From NCBI GenBank assembly GCA_018825665.1, contig JAHJEG010000005.1, positions 31,248 to 95,247 of the forward strand: a stretch of DNA of 64,000 bases. Direction: 5' to 3'. Of the stretch, positions 52,927 through 63,514 are shown one piece after another. Position numbers and translations under genes: made by a program. Positions within the stretch are counted from its first letter, which is position 1. Every line of letters begins with the position of its first letter. The notes beneath the pieces are model-generated. The model was given only the letters and a program-made list of their open reading frames with translations. It did not search any database and had not been told where the DNA came from. This DNA is from a bacterium. Lineage in GTDB: Bacteria > Campylobacterota > Campylobacteria > Campylobacterales > Sulfurimonadaceae.

Positions 52927-53434
52927 CAAGCAAACCTTTAAAATCCTTATGTCTGTCCGGATTATAGGTATGGGTTCTTAAATCTTTTTGCAAGGACAAA
53001 AGTGCATCCAATAAGGCTTCAGGCCGCGGTGGACAACCGCCGACATACAGATCAACGGGAATAATCTCATCAATCCCCTGCATGGTTGAGTAGTTGTCGT
53101 AAAAACCGCCGCTGCATGCGCATGCCCCCATACTGATAACCCATTTAGGCTCACTCATCTGATCATATATCTGTTTTAGTATCGGGGCTTGTTTGTATGT
53201 AATGGTTCCTGCTACTATAAGCAGGTCTGCCTGACGAGGTGAAAAACGGACCACTTCCGCTCCAAAACGGGATATGTCATATTTACTCGCAGCCGCACTC
53301 ATAAACTCTATGGCACAGCAGGCCGTTCCAAAAATCATAGGCCATAAAGAGGATTCTCTAGCCCATCCTATCGCATCGTCGAGTCTTGTTGTGATTGCTG
53401 TCTCAAGAGGCAGAGTTTGAGTGTTTATTTCCAT
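52916..53434 (-). CDS. nuoB: Complex I subunit NuoB (cluster N2)
   Basis: This 172-residue subunit binds the terminal cluster N2: paired cysteines in FGTACCAIEFMS plus CACSGGFYDNYS and YVGGCPPRPEALL. It overlaps nuoA by 10 bases and nuoCD by about 11 bases. Confidence 0.96.
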   Translation of the reverse strand: MEINTQTLPLETAITTRLDDAIGWARESSLWPMIFGTACCAIEFMSAAASKYDISRFGAEVVRFSPRQADLLIVAGTITYKQAPILKQIYDQMSEPKWVISMGACACSGGFYDNYSTMQGIDEIIPVDLYVGGCPPRPEALLDALLSLQKDLRTHTYNPDRHKDFKGLLDDV

Positions 53435-53787
53435 TTCAAAGCCCCTTTTTTGTAAATATAGATAAGACCAGCCAACAGAAGGAACATAAAAGCAAACATC
53501 TCAAAAAGACCGGGAACACCTGTCTCTCTGAGTGTCACAGCCCAGGGGAACATAAAGAGTATTTCAACATCAAATATTACGAATATAATTGCTACAAGAT
53601 AATATTTGACGTTAAAACGCTCAAAACTGTCTTTATATGTTTTTTTTATACCGCTCTCATAGGTCTCGTTGATGGCAGTACCGGGTTTTGATTTTTCACC
53701 GATATAACGGCTCAAATGAAATAAAAAAGGGATTAAGATTGTCAGAAGAAGGATAGTTGCAAGAGGCAAGAAAAAATTGTAATTCAA
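53425..53787 (-). CDS. nuoA: Complex I subunit NuoA (TTG start)
   Basis: This 120-residue, three-helix subunit has the conserved YESGIKKTYKDSFERFNVKYYLVAIIFVIFDVEILFMFPWA region. It is the first gene of the thirteen-gene nuo operon (A, B, CD, E-N). The start is TTG 53787 with AAGGGTGG upstream. A TATAAT box precedes it. Confidence 0.94.
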   Translation of the reverse strand: MNYNFFLPLATILLLTILIPFLFHLSRYIGEKSKPGTAINETYESGIKKTYKDSFERFNVKYYLVAIIFVIFDVEILFMFPWAVTLRETGVPGLFEMFAFMFLLLAGLIYIYKKGALKWK

Positions 53788-53812
53788 TATACCACCCTTT
53801 TAAAGTGCAATT

Positions 53813-53818
53813 ATTATA
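53813..53818 (-). promoter_or_regulatory. -10 box for the nuo operon
   Basis: TATAAT on the minus strand lies about 25 bases before the nuoA TTG. It sits in the 78-base gap between the tsf terminator and nuoA, so nuo has its own promoter. Confidence 0.5.
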
Positions 53819-53844
53819 TAACAATATTTCTTAATTAAATAAAG

Positions 53845-53872
53845 AAAAACGGGTAAGGAAAATCCTTAACCC
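53845..53872 (-). terminator. Intrinsic terminator of rpsB-tsf
   Basis: On the minus strand GGGTTAAGGA pairs with TCCTTACCC (one bulged base) around a 3-base loop, followed by GTTTTTCTTTATTT. The stem begins inside the tsf stop codon region. Confidence 0.8.
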
Positions 53873-54921
53873 ATTTGAGCTGCAACTTCAGCAGCAAAGT
53901 CATCAACTTTTTTCTCAATTCCTTCACCCACTTCAAGGCGAACGAAATCTACGATCTCTGCAGAACCGCCAAGTTTTTTAGCTTCTGCTTCAACAGCTTC
54001 AGCTACAGTCAACTTGTCGTCCATTACATATTTTTGATCTAAAAGAGCTTGTTCTTTATCCAAAGTAGTATTGTCATCAATAAAACGAGCTAATTGACCC
54101 GGAACAATTTTATCCCAGATTTTTTCAGGTTTGTTTTGTGCTTGTAATTCTGCTTTGATATCAGCTTCTGCCTGAGCCAAAACTTCATCAGTCAATTGAA
54201 TCATAGAGATATATAAAGGAACATTTTTAAGCGGTTTTTTCAAACGTGCAAGTTCTTCATTGTCTTTTTTAATAACTTCAATTCTTCCGATAGTTTCAGA
54301 TTCAACATAACTTGGATCAAAATCTTTATAGCTTAATGTTGTCGGCTTCATAGCAGATGCATGCATAGCTATGTTTTTTAGTAAAGGTCTGATACCTTCA
54401 GCTGTTTTAGCGCTGTCACATTTTGCAGAGATAATAACTGCTATACGGTTGTTTGAGTGAATATACCCGTTAATAGCAACAGTATCATCATCAGCATTCA
54501 AGGTTGCAAAACGGCGAACTTCTATCTTTTCACCAATTTTTGCAACTTTTTCACTGAAGTAAGAACCAAATGCAGAAGCATTTAAAGTTGTTACGTCAGC
54601 AGGAGATGTTGCGTAAATCTCTTCTGTTGTTTTGAGTACTAAATCTTTGAAACCTTCATTTTGAGCAACGAAGTCAGTTTCTGAATTTATTTCTACTACT
54701 GTAGCCTTAGTAAAATCATCAGAGATTTTAAGACCTACAAGACCTTCAGCAGCAACTCTGTCAGCTTTTTTAGCCGCTTTAGCGATGCCTCTTTCTTTTA
54801 AAAGTTCAGTAGCCTTAGCCATGTCTCCATCAGCTTCAACCAAAACTTTTTTACAATCCATCATAGGAGCATCTGTTGCCTGACGCAACTCTTTTACCAT
54901 TGCTGCTGTAATTGCTGCCAT
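53866..54921 (-). CDS. tsf: Elongation factor Ts
   Basis: This 351-residue nucleotide-exchange factor for EF-Tu has the N-terminal [21 protein letters not shown] helix pair and the core [11 protein letters not shown] that displaces Mg-GDP, followed by the duplicated C-terminal core. The gene starts 2 bases after rpsB ends, the usual pairing. Confidence 0.96.
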   Translation of the reverse strand: MAAITAAMVKELRQATDAPMMDCKKVLVEADGDMAKATELLKERGIAKAAKKADRVAAEGLVGLKISDDFTKATVVEINSETDFVAQNEGFKDLVLKTTEEIYATSPADVTTLNASAFGSYFSEKVAKIGEKIEVRRFATLNADDDTVAINGYIHSNNRIAVIISAKCDSAKTAEGIRPLLKNIAMHASAMKPTTLSYKDFDPSYVESETIGRIEVIKKDNEELARLKKPLKNVPLYISMIQLTDEVLAQAEADIKAELQAQNKPEKIWDKIVPGQLARFIDDNTTLDKEQALLDQKYVMDDKLTVAEAVEAEAKKLGGSAEIVDFVRLEVGEGIEKKVDDFAAEVAAQMG

Positions 54922-54923
54922 GA

Positions 54924-55682
54924 TTATACTTCCTCTGTTGCTACTGGAGCTTCTGCAGCTTCTTCTGTCTCTACTTCTTCTTGAGCAGCGTCAGAACCAC
55001 CTTCAGCCAAGGCTTTACCTTCGTTGATTGCAGCAGTCATTTCACGACAGAAAAGTTGGATAGAACGGATAGCATCATCATTACCAGGAATTGGATAAGT
55101 GATAAGATCCGGATCACAGTTCGTATCAAGTGGAGCAACTACAGGGATACCTAAACAACGAGCTTCCAAGATAGCGATGTGCTCTTTTGCAGCATCTACT
55201 ACGAACATCATATCAGGAAGTTTTTTCATATTACGGATACCACCGAAATAGATTTCAAGTTTCTCTTTTTTTCTAGAAAGCATTAAAGCTTCTTTTTTAG
55301 TTAAAAGATCGATTTGACCGTTTTCTTGCATCTCAGTGATAAGGTCAAGTTTACGGATAGATTTTTGAATAGTAGGGAAGTTTGTAAGCATACCGCCTAA
55401 CCATCTGTTCTCTACGTACGGCATTCCACATGCAATCGCTGCTTCTTTTACAGAGTTACGAGCTTGTTTTTTAGTACCAACGAAAAGTACTGTTTTGCCT
55501 TCAGCTGCAGCATCAACAACGATTTGGTATGTGTTACGGAAATAACGAAGAGTTTTTTGTAAATCTATAATATAGATATTTTTACGAACACCGAAGATAT
55601 ATTTTTTCATTTTCGGGTTCCAGCGACGTGTTTGGTGTCCGAAGTGTACACCACATTCTAAGAGGTCTTTCATAGTTACCAT
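54924..55682 (-). CDS. rpsB: Ribosomal protein S2
   Basis: This 252-residue small-subunit protein has [24 protein letters not shown], the VGTKKQA loop, and [23 protein letters not shown]. The C-terminal tail is rich in Glu and Ala ([15 protein letters not shown]). A roughly 150-base leader precedes it, long enough for S2-mediated autoregulation as known for rpsB in other proteobacteria, though no specific fold was confirmed. Confidence 0.97.
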   Translation of the reverse strand: MVTMKDLLECGVHFGHQTRRWNPKMKKYIFGVRKNIYIIDLQKTLRYFRNTYQIVVDAAAEGKTVLFVGTKKQARNSVKEAAIACGMPYVENRWLGGMLTNFPTIQKSIRKLDLITEMQENGQIDLLTKKEALMLSRKKEKLEIYFGGIRNMKKLPDMMFVVDAAKEHIAILEARCLGIPVVAPLDTNCDPDLITYPIPGNDDAIRSIQLFCREMTAAINEGKALAEGGSDAAQEEVETEEAAEAPVATEEV

Positions 55683-56052
55683 ATAAGGTCCTTTAAGGGC
55701 TGTTTTTCAAGCCAGAAATTTTGTCAGTTTGCTACGGCAATGTCGAACAATTTTTCTCTAAAAAGAGGGTTGCACTGACTTTTTGACACATACCTGTTAA
55801 TGTTTTCTTTTAGGCGTATAGAAAAGAAAAATCGCGGAATTATACTGGAAATATGTTTAATTGAAGCTTTTTTTCTCTTTCGTAAAAGGATTGGATTTTA
55901 TTGACTTTGTTACTTATAATATTTTTTTATACTACTAAATCAAGGAATTAAAATAGAATTTATATACTCTGATGTATAGTATCACATTAATAATATAAAA
56001 ATGTGTTATACATGTGACGCTGTTTTTATATTAAAATTTTTAAGGATATCTA
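55683..56052. other. 370-base divergent control region between rpsB and the DUF3373 gene
   Basis: The left half is the rpsB leader, containing short self-complementary runs (CCTTTAAGGG; TCTAAAAAGAG). The right half is AT-rich. A 6-base perfect inverted repeat, CACATT at 55983-55988 and AATGTG at 56000-56005 separated by 11 bases, may be an operator for the outer-membrane protein gene. No open frame of note and no uptake-like motif occur here. Confidence 0.55.
55839..55844 (-). promoter_or_regulatory. -10 box for rpsB-tsf
   Basis: TATAAT on the minus strand in an AGTATAATTCCGCG context, about 155 bases before the rpsB ATG. The GC-rich discriminator just downstream (CCGCG) resembles stringently controlled promoters. 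Confidence 0.6.
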
Positions 56053-57657
56053 ATGAATAAGCCTCTAATACTCTCTTTGGCTGCTGCCACTATTTTGGCA
56101 ACAAATTTAAGTGCAGAAACCATGTTTGACAGATTTCAAGCTATGGAATCTGAGATGCAAAAACTAAAAGAGGAGATAGCTTCTTTAAAAAAAGTCAAAG
56201 CAGCGGCTCCTGTCTTAGCAAAAGATGAAGATGAAGACGAAGCAGAAGATTCTTCCGAAAAAGAAGAAGACGAGGATGAGGAATCAGAAGAAAGTGATTT
56301 AAAAGAGGATATTAAAGATCTTCAGGAAACTGTAATGGAAATAAACAAAGCAACTTCCGGCAGTCATTTGAAATTTGGAGTCGATTACAGATTTGCAGTT
56401 GAAAATATGAAATATACTATGGCAAATGGTGACGATGCCGGCAATGATGCTCTTATGACAAATAGATTTTGGATGAATATGGACTGGTTGGCAACTAAAA
56501 ACTTAAGTTTTGCCGGGCAGTTGGCATATAGCAAAACATTTGGTTCAAGAAGCGGATGGCAAACGAATGTAGCAGGAATGGAAGGCTTTGATTGGATAAC
56601 AAATGAAAATCCGTATGATGACAATGTGCGAGTGCGTTCAGCATACTTTCTTTACAGAAATGATACTTTTATGGAATCTGATGTTCCGTGGACTTTTAGT
56701 ATAGGTCGTCGTCCTTCTACGAATGGGCATTTGATAAATCTAAGAGATGATGATAAGGCTGCTTCTCCTATGGGACATAGCATCAATGTTGAATTTGACG
56801 GGCTTAGTTCTAAATTTGCTTTGGAAAATATTACCGGTGTAAGCGGCATGTATATCAAATTCTGTGCAGGTCGTGGCGGAACAAATGCAGGTGCTAAGTT
56901 TTTTTCAGTCAATCCTCAAACGGGTGCCGTAGTACCAAATGCTCCCTACGCAACGAACAAAGATGATTTACAAGATATTGATTTGGCAGGTTTGATTTTT
57001 GTACCATATAATGATGGGCAATATTCTTTAAGTACCCAATATTATTATGCAAATAATTTAATTGATGCAGATATCCAGTATCCTGGCGGAGTACCTACGA
57101 TGACCGGTATGAAAACTGTTGGTGGAATGCATAGCTTTACGGCAAATGTAGTTATGAACGGTATTGGTGATGGTATTAATGACTTTTTGGATGATACCAT
57201 ATTCTTTGCAAGTGGAGCACTTAGTAAAACAAATCCTTATGCAGATCAAGGAATGCTCGGCTCAAAAGCAGGTGAAAGCAAAACCGGATATTCAGTATGG
57301 ATAGGAACGCAATTCCCTTCATTGCTAACGGATGATGGGAGATGGGGTGTTGAATATAATAAAGGTTCAGCGTATTGGAGAAGTATAACATATGCCGAAG
57401 ATACAAATATAGGCTCTAAGATAGCTGCTCGCGGTGATGCTTATGAGGCTTATTTTACAGAGTATTTGGTAGAAGATATTTTGTCTATGCAGCTTCGTTA
57501 TACATATATCGACTATAAATATACAGGCAGCAACGGTTTCTTTGGAAATGATACAGGGACATCTACTCTTATAGATAATCTAACGCTTGCTCAAGGAAGC
57601 GGTGTAACAGTGGATAAAGCGCAGGATATACGCTTTTATATCAGATATAAATATTAA
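56053..57657 (+). CDS. DUF3373 outer-membrane beta-barrel protein
   Basis: This 534-residue protein has a signal peptide (MNKPLILSLAAATILATNLSA), a coiled-coil segment (FDRFQAMESEMQKLKEEIASLKK), a very acidic linker (about residues 55-85), then a barrel-like body with alternating aromatic strands and a C-terminal aromatic residue (FYIRYKY). DUF3373 proteins are abundant porin-like proteins of Campylobacterota whose substrates are not established. The acidic linker between coiled coil and barrel may reach through the periplasm. ATG 56053 follows AAGGA. An excellent terminator follows. Confidence 0.85.
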   Translation: MNKPLILSLAAATILATNLSAETMFDRFQAMESEMQKLKEEIASLKKVKAAAPVLAKDEDEDEAEDSSEKEEDEDEESEESDLKEDIKDLQETVMEINKATSGSHLKFGVDYRFAVENMKYTMANGDDAGNDALMTNRFWMNMDWLATKNLSFAGQLAYSKTFGSRSGWQTNVAGMEGFDWITNENPYDDNVRVRSAYFLYRNDTFMESDVPWTFSIGRRPSTNGHLINLRDDDKAASPMGHSINVEFDGLSSKFALENITGVSGMYIKFCAGRGGTNAGAKFFSVNPQTGAVVPNAPYATNKDDLQDIDLAGLIFVPYNDGQYSLSTQYYYANNLIDADIQYPGGVPTMTGMKTVGGMHSFTANVVMNGIGDGINDFLDDTIFFASGALSKTNPYADQGMLGSKAGESKTGYSVWIGTQFPSLLTDDGRWGVEYNKGSAYWRSITYAEDTNIGSKIAARGDAYEAYFTEYLVEDILSMQLRYTYIDYKYTGSNGFFGNDTGTSTLIDNLTLAQGSGVTVDKAQDIRFYIRYKY

Positions 57658-57660
57658 TAG

Positions 57661-57705
57661 GAGAGTATTACAAACCGTGTAAATACGCACGGTTTACTCT
57701 CTTTT
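57661..57705 (+). terminator. Intrinsic terminator of the DUF3373 gene
   Basis: AAACCGTG and CACGGTTT form an 8-base perfect stem around TAAATACG; GAGAGT and ACTCTC extend it, and CTCTTTT follows. It starts 3 bases after the stop codon. Confidence 0.88.
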
Positions 57706-57748
57706 GAGTTTTAATGTTGAATATTTTTGAACTAAGAACAGTTATAGT

Positions 57749-58126
57749 TTAGACTATAACTGTAGCTATTTTTTTTAGCAGATCATCATTTCTGATCGGT
57801 TTCATTAAGAAACCGTTGGCCCCAAACTCCAGAGCTTCACTTTTTTTTGTTTCATCCGTTGTTAAAACAATTATAGGCAACTGACGCAGATTGTCATCGG
57901 CACGTACTACTTTTAGCATCTCTATTCCGCCCATTACAGGCATGATAATGTCTAAAAGAATAAGATCTATGTCATCTCTTGATTTAAGCACACCTATGGC
58001 ATCTGAGCCGTTTTTAACTTCAATTACCTCTTTTACTTTTCCGCTTTTATTCAGCATGGACTTGAGCAATTTTAAATTAATCATATCATCATCCACTGCT
58101 AGAACAACTAAATCGTCTTTTGACAT
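57749..58126 (-). CDS. CheY-like single-domain response regulator
   Basis: This 125-residue receiver domain has acidic pair DDD near residue 12, phospho-acceptor in LILLDIIMPVMGG (Asp near residue 57), threonine in VLTTDE and lysine in FLMKPIRNDDL. It has no output domain. It is the last gene of the PAS / Hpt / hybrid kinase / receiver operon, 9 bases after the kinase, so it is the likely final phosphate sink. Confidence 0.92.
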   Translation of the reverse strand: MSKDDLVVLAVDDDMINLKLLKSMLNKSGKVKEVIEVKNGSDAIGVLKSRDDIDLILLDIIMPVMGGIEMLKVVRADDNLRQLPIIVLTTDETKKSEALEFGANGFLMKPIRNDDLLKKIATVIV

Positions 58127-58135
58127 TTTTTATCC

Positions 58136-61100
58136 TTAAATAAATTTTTCAAATACTAGTCTTAGTAAATCTTTGTTCACTATATTTTTTATAAACTCAT
58201 GCACGTAAAGTGCATCATCTTTATCTTCCGGTGTCGAAATGTCATTGATAAGGACAAGAAATGATTCCAGTCCAGTATTGGAGTTTGACTCTTTTATTTT
58301 TGCTGAAAAAGAAGCTAAGTCCAATCCCTCTATCTCTTTGTCAAAAAGGATAAGTTTAAATGTGTCACGCATGGTTAACTCATTTAACTCATCTATACCG
58401 TTTGCCACCTGATATGTATATCCCAAAGCCTCTAAAAGCTGTACATAAAGTTTAGATTCAAAAGAACTTTTTTTGGCCAGGAGTATATCCGCTTTGTATG
58501 TTGCTTTTTGTACTTCCTCTTCCAAAGGCTCTTCAGTCTCAAAAGGCTCTTGGGGTTCTTGAATCTCTTGGGGTTCTTGAATCTCTTGAACCTCTTGCGT
58601 TTCATCCAATATATATTGCGGTTCTGCAGATTCAGGCTCTTTTAGAGTCTCTGATTCTAAAGCATCCTCTTCAGGAATAAATAAATCTTCCTGGAATGCG
58701 ACCTTTGTCTCTTTAGGAACAGCCGCAGTTTCCGCTTTTAGCTCATTTATATTTTTAGGAACATGTTTGTCCTCAACTATATAATCTACAAGAAAGTGGT
58801 TTAACAGTGAGATAATATCAGAGCGGACTAAAGGTTTTGTCGTATACTCATCCAAGCCGGCTTCTAGGAATCTTTCTCTATCTCCTTTTAAGGCGTTGGC
58901 AGTAAGTGCCAAAATAGGAACATGCGGCTGGTTGTATTCCTCTTCATATTCGAGTATCTCTGCAGTTGCTTCAACTCCGTCGAGGAAAGGCATTTGAATA
59001 TCCATAAAGATAAGATCAAAGTTTTCATCTTTTCTTTTTTGGAAGGCTTCGAGTCCGTTGCTTGCAATAGATACAGTAAGGCCCAGGTCTTCCAATGTTC
59101 TTTTAATAAGCTTTTGGTTAATGATATTATCTTCGGCTACAAGCACATTGGCATCAAATTTTGATGTTTTGGCATCAAATTTTTTACGGCTTACTTTTTT
59201 AGATTTTTTGGCACTGTAGTTTTCAATGTTGAAATTTTCAAGCGCAAGTTTCACTTTGGATATATTTAAAGGCTCATAGATCGTTTTGAATATGTTGATA
59301 TTTAAAGACTCTATTTTTTTCATATAATATGACTTAGTCAATAAAATAAGAGCCTGAGGCAGTTGAGAATAACTCACCAAATCTTTTTCATCCGTATAAT
59401 CAAAATCAATAAAAACCAAATCATAACTTACTTGTTTTTGCAGTGTTTCGAGTTCACTCAAGTCTTTGAATGAAGTATAGCTTACACCGTAAAAATCAAG
59501 GTATTCACGAAGATATGTTTCTTGTCTTTTTGTTTTATGCTCTGTTTCTAGAACTAAGGCATTCAGGTTGGCAAAAGTGCCTTTTGAACTTTCGTTTAAT
59601 GTCTCAACTTCCTCAAAATCAATGGTAAAGAAGAATGTAGTCCCCTCTCCTGGCTCACTTTGTATATCAAGCTGTCCACCCATAAGTTCAACAAATCTGC
59701 TTGAAATCGTAAGCCCAAGACCTGTACCTCCGTATTTACGCGTAATAGAAGTATCTGCTTGTGAAAATGCCTCAAAGATTCTGGCTTTTTGCTCACTGGT
59801 AACACCAATACCGCTGTCTTGCACTTCAAATCTGATTCTTGTAATACCCTCTTCTTCAGATTCAAGTTTTCTGATATCCACATTGATGGTTCCGGCACTG
59901 CTTGTAAATTTGATAGCATTGGACAGAAGATTGATCAAGACTTCTTTAATCTTGGTCGGATCCCCTTTTATCGGCTGTTCTAGCGCCGGATCAACAAAAC
60001 AACCAAGGTCTATATGTTTTTCACTCGCTCTAACGGCATATACGTCCACAGCACTCTCAAACTCTTCAATCGGGTTAAATACAATATCTTCAATTTCAAG
60101 TTTGTTACTTTCGATTTTTGAAAGGTCAAGGATGTTGTTAATAATCTCGAGCAGGTTTTCTGAACTTTTTTCAATAATCTCAACAAATTCGTTTTGCTCT
60201 TCTTTGAGCCCAGTGTCTTTGAGAAGTTCCGTAAATCCGACAATACCGTTAAGAGGCGTACGTATCTCATGTGACATATTGGCAAGGAACATTGATTTTG
60301 CTTCACTCGCTTCTTGCGCAGACTCTTTATCTTTTCTGGTCTGTTCAATGATTTTTTCAAGCAGGGTATACGCTTCTGCCGTTCCTTCTGCCGTATGAAG
60401 GTTTATATTCATTTTTGCTTCATCGGTGTCTTTGGTGTCTTCCGCAACCCTTCTTAAAACATCCTCAAGGTTTTTGATGTTTTTTGCAATTTCGTTTGAG
60501 AGTAAAAAGCCCAAAATCGCCAAAATAACAGAAACCAGCCAAATACTGAGGGTAATACTCAGAAACTGTAAGGCCTGCTCCTGAACACTTTGCGCTCTGT
60601 CATCCAGAGCATTAAGCAGGATATCCTCAGACTCTGAAAGCAGATTCGCTTTTTCTGAAAGCATAGTAAACCAGATACCCGAACTTGTCTCATATTCACC
60701 GCTGGCTGCAGCTGATAAAATAGAAGCTCTTTCTGTGTTTATATCTTCAAAAAGTTCTTTGGAATCTTCATTTTTATAGATAGAGTCAAGCTTAGCAACT
60801 ATGTCTTTGTTTCGAAGAGTATCGTAGTTGATAGCATCAGCTTTTGCGATAAGTGATATCCAGACATTGAGTTCATCTTCTTCAAGTTCTGTAGAACTCG
60901 CGATTGTAAATGAGATAAAGTCTCTTTCTGAAGCTGTAAACTCTTTGGCTCTAACTATGGAGAGATATATAGAAGATAATTCATTGATTTCTTGGTCAAT
61001 TTGGTTCTTGGTTATATTTTCAAGTTGAAGAATAGCTTTATGCTGTGCTTTTCCGTATACCGTCTCGTAAACATTTTTGAAATTTGCCTGATGTTTATCT

Positions 61101-61510
61101 ACCAGGTTTCTTAAATTTTTAATTTCGCTAATGGAATCCGCTATCGACTTTGTGTTGACACATGTAGCACATTTTTCTTTGCCCTCAGCGTGATCATGCA
61201 GGCTCAGATTGTTGTTGGTATTTTGCAGATAAGCCTGGAATTTACTATCGACTATCTTTCTTTGTTGTGATAAAGACTTAAGTGTATTTGGAGAGGAATT
61301 CCCAAGATACATTACCGTCATACCTCTTTCACGGGATATGTTACCGACGAGTTCGTTTAGATCCCTATTCTCAGAAAGTTTATCTTTAAGGACCTGAGCA
61401 GCCTTGTAGTTTGCATATGATTCGTATACATAATAACTTGTCAACATAAATAAGACAGTTATCGGTAGTAAACTGATTAATCTTAGTCTGTTTTTTAATC
61501 CTAATTGCAT
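58136..61510 (-). CDS. Hybrid sensor histidine kinase with NIT-type sensor and CxxC loop
   Basis: The protein has 1,124 residues. TM1 is at about 10-30. A periplasmic NIT-like helical sensor (about 40-310) starts at [17 protein letters not shown] and contains an inserted loop [13 protein letters not shown] (about 105-117). TM2 is at about 316-339. HisKA has phospho-histidine in [10 protein letters not shown] (residue 414). The ATPase has G-boxes DSGIGV and [10 protein letters not shown] degenerate receiver follows ([11 protein letters not shown]), then an intact receiver (VLVAEDN ... [10 protein letters not shown]), a Glu/Pro repeat linker and a degenerate final receiver. NIT domains sense nitrate or nitrite; the cysteine loop suggests metal or redox input instead or in addition. 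Confidence 0.9.
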   Translation of the reverse strand: MQLGLKNRLRLISLLPITVLFMLTSYYVYESYANYKAAQVLKDKLSENRDLNELVGNISRERGMTVMYLGNSSPNTLKSLSQQRKIVDSKFQAYLQNTNNNLSLHDHAEGKEKCATCVNTKSIADSISEIKNLRNLVDKHQANFKNVYETVYGKAQHKAILQLENITKNQIDQEINELSSIYLSIVRAKEFTASERDFISFTIASSTELEEDELNVWISLIAKADAINYDTLRNKDIVAKLDSIYKNEDSKELFEDINTERASILSAAASGEYETSSGIWFTMLSEKANLLSESEDILLNALDDRAQSVQEQALQFLSITLSIWLVSVILAILGFLLSNEIAKNIKNLEDVLRRVAEDTKDTDEAKMNINLHTAEGTAEAYTLLEKIIEQTRKDKESAQEASEAKSMFLANMSHEIRTPLNGIVGFTELLKDTGLKEEQNEFVEIIEKSSENLLEIINNILDLSKIESNKLEIEDIVFNPIEEFESAVDVYAVRASEKHIDLGCFVDPALEQPIKGDPTKIKEVLINLLSNAIKFTSSAGTINVDIRKLESEEEGITRIRFEVQDSGIGVTSEQKARIFEAFSQADTSITRKYGGTGLGLTISSRFVELMGGQLDIQSEPGEGTTFFFTIDFEEVETLNESSKGTFANLNALVLETEHKTKRQETYLREYLDFYGVSYTSFKDLSELETLQKQVSYDLVFIDFDYTDEKDLVSYSQLPQALILLTKSYYMKKIESLNINIFKTIYEPLNISKVKLALENFNIENYSAKKSKKVSRKKFDAKTSKFDANVLVAEDNIINQKLIKRTLEDLGLTVSIASNGLEAFQKRKDENFDLIFMDIQMPFLDGVEATAEILEYEEEYNQPHVPILALTANALKGDRERFLEAGLDEYTTKPLVRSDIISLLNHFLVDYIVEDKHVPKNINELKAETAAVPKETKVAFQEDLFIPEEDALESETLKEPESAEPQYILDETQEVQEIQEPQEIQEPQEPFETEEPLEEEVQKATYKADILLAKKSSFESKLYVQLLEALGYTYQVANGIDELNELTMRDTFKLILFDKEIEGLDLASFSAKIKESNSNTGLESFLVLINDISTPEDKDDALYVHEFIKNIVNKDLLRLVFEKFI
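58549..58584 (-). repeat. Tandem 18-base repeat in the kinase linker
   Basis: CTTGGGGTTCTTGAATCT occurs twice in tandem (58549-58566 and 58567-58584), followed by a decayed third copy. It encodes the IQEPQE repeat. The unit is a multiple of three, so the linker length can change by slippage without losing frame. Confidence 0.85.
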
Positions 61511-61513
61511 CTA

Positions 61514-63505
61514 TTAACCCTCTAAATTTGATATTTGGTTTAACTTTGTACCAATTGCAGCGGCACACTCTTTTGCTAAGTCTACATCTGTAGTGCTCAT
61601 GATCGTCTCTAACTCTTGAGTGAAGTTATGAATTCTCATGTTGTCACTCATCCCTTTTAATTGAATTGCAGCTTTTTTAGATCTGTTCATATCATCCTGC
61701 TCTATTGCATCGCGTATAGAATTCAATGATGTATTAGCCTCTTCCAAATAGTCTTGGAAGAGTGCATTAAAACTTTCTATACCGATTCCGATTTCACCTG
61801 CAACCAGGGTTTTGTTGTAGTTGATCTTTGGAAGTATCTCTTCTTGCTTTGGTTCTTCATCGAGTTTTGCTTCTTCATCGTGTTGCAAGTCGAATTCATA
61901 AGTATCTTCTTCATCGAATGAATCAGGAATTACATCCTGCAGTTCCGGTATTTCATCTTTGAATTTGAGTTGCGAATCCTCTTCATCCATTGCGTCCGTG
62001 GTGAACTCTTCTAAGTCGTCTTGCAGTTGGAGTTCGCTTTGTGCGTCTTCTTCAAATGAAAGTTCTTCCTTGTATTCTTCTGCATTCTCGGTCGCTATTG
62101 CATCATCATCAAGCAGGGCAATCTCTTCATAGTCCAAGTCTTTTTTTTCTTCGGGCTGATTGTCATTATGCAAAAAGTCATCATCAGCCAATTCAAGCAT
62201 CTCTATTTTATCCGGAACTTCCGAATCATCTATCTCTTTTTCTTTGAACTCATGCGGAGCGTCTTGCGTATCTATATACAGGTCGTCTTCCGTATTTGAT
62301 GCTAATGTGTCTTCCTTGAAGTCAATAAGCAGATCATCATCCTCTTTGTGTGGAAGTTCTTCAGAAGGCAAGTCCGCAACCTTATCTTCCTCAACAGCTG
62401 TAACATTGTTTACAGGTGCTTCTTGAAGCTCTTCACCTGATAGTTTGGAAATTATTCTATAAAATTTATTAAGACTGTTCCTAATAACGGTATGGTCGGC
62501 CGATGTATTGATTATGACCAAGGCTTCAAAAGCATCTTCTATTCTTAGATTGGCCGCAACACCTTTGAGTTTGTGGGATAAAACTTTTACATTGTCAATA
62601 TCGGCTTCTTCAAGTGATTTATACAGATCGTCTTTGAACTCTTTTGCCTGATTGATAAAGTCTTGTATAAACTCTTCGATTAAATCTACAGGAAGTCCAA
62701 GCTCATCAGACGCTACATGAGGATCGTAAACATAGTCACTTTCGGGTTCAAGATCTTTTTCCTCTGTTGCAGGGATTTCTTTTGCCTGCGTATCTTCGAG
62801 TTCAATATGAACATCATCAATGTCCAATTTAAAATCTTCATCAGTTTCTTCTTGGGCTTCAAGAGTAGTTTCTTCTTCTTTGATAAAATCTGTACTTGGC
62901 GTCGTGAGAGGTTCTTTAGGTTTGTGGTACGCCGTATCTTCGTATATATCTTCATCGAATGCAGGTTCAGAATCAAATTCATCGATAAGCTCTTCCTCAG
63001 CACTGAACTCGTACTCGTCCTGCAATGCTTTTGGCTGTTGTTTTATTTCAACTTCCCGGGTGTCGGCAAAGTCATCCGCTTCCTCAATTTTTTCTGCCAT
63101 CAAACTGCCGGGTGCTATTGTTTTTGGAGCAGGTCTCTCTAGCAGGTCTCCAGCGATTTGTTCATTTTCTTTATGTGTGAGTTCCCTTACATTGCCCAAG
63201 TTTACGATATACGCTTTTTTTGAGGGATGATCAAGCAGATAGATGGTGTTTATCCCCAGGGTACATTTATAATTTTTGTTGTTCGCATGTATGATTACTT
63301 TTGAATCTTCCGCACTTTCGGCACATGTAATAAAGTCTATCCAGTGCACGTGCTTAAAATTATGAATATACCCAGGTGTCTTAACAAACAAATCCGCAAA
63401 ATCCGCAGCTTCTGATAATAATCCCTGCAAGTCCGAAAAACCAAGAGAGTCTAAATCATGATCATCAATTCCTATAAACTCTTTTTTATAATTGTAGATT
63501 AACAT
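61514..63505 (-). CDS. Histidine phosphotransfer protein with PAS-like N-terminus
   Basis: The protein has 663 residues. Residues 1-120 look PAS-like (EFIGIDDHDLDSLGFSDLQGLL ... ITCAESAEDSKVIIH). A long acidic, repeat-poor linker follows. An Hpt domain at about 270-350 has the phospho-accepting histidine in LSHKLKGVAANLRI (near residue 311). After a second acidic stretch a C-terminal Hpt-like domain reads AIQLKGMSDNMRI, with the histidine replaced. The kinase lacks its own Hpt, so this protein should relay phosphate between its receiver and the CheY-like partner. The kinase gene follows after 3 bases. Confidence 0.85.
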   Translation of the reverse strand: MLIYNYKKEFIGIDDHDLDSLGFSDLQGLLSEAADFADLFVKTPGYIHNFKHVHWIDFITCAESAEDSKVIIHANNKNYKCTLGINTIYLLDHPSKKAYIVNLGNVRELTHKENEQIAGDLLERPAPKTIAPGSLMAEKIEEADDFADTREVEIKQQPKALQDEYEFSAEEELIDEFDSEPAFDEDIYEDTAYHKPKEPLTTPSTDFIKEEETTLEAQEETDEDFKLDIDDVHIELEDTQAKEIPATEEKDLEPESDYVYDPHVASDELGLPVDLIEEFIQDFINQAKEFKDDLYKSLEEADIDNVKVLSHKLKGVAANLRIEDAFEALVIINTSADHTVIRNSLNKFYRIISKLSGEELQEAPVNNVTAVEEDKVADLPSEELPHKEDDDLLIDFKEDTLASNTEDDLYIDTQDAPHEFKEKEIDDSEVPDKIEMLELADDDFLHNDNQPEEKKDLDYEEIALLDDDAIATENAEEYKEELSFEEDAQSELQLQDDLEEFTTDAMDEEDSQLKFKDEIPELQDVIPDSFDEEDTYEFDLQHDEEAKLDEEPKQEEILPKINYNKTLVAGEIGIGIESFNALFQDYLEEANTSLNSIRDAIEQDDMNRSKKAAIQLKGMSDNMRIHNFTQELETIMSTTDVDLAKECAAAIGTKLNQISNLEG

Positions 63506-63514
63506 GAATCTCCT

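Noticed and set aside
59568..60398. 276-codon plus-strand frame opposite the hybrid kinase
   Set aside because: Antisense to clearly conserved HisKA and ATPase coding sequence; composition is that of a shadow frame.
61155..61170. CATC in the kinase sensor as a haem c site
   Set aside because: CxxC is followed by valine, not histidine, so covalent haem attachment is not expected.
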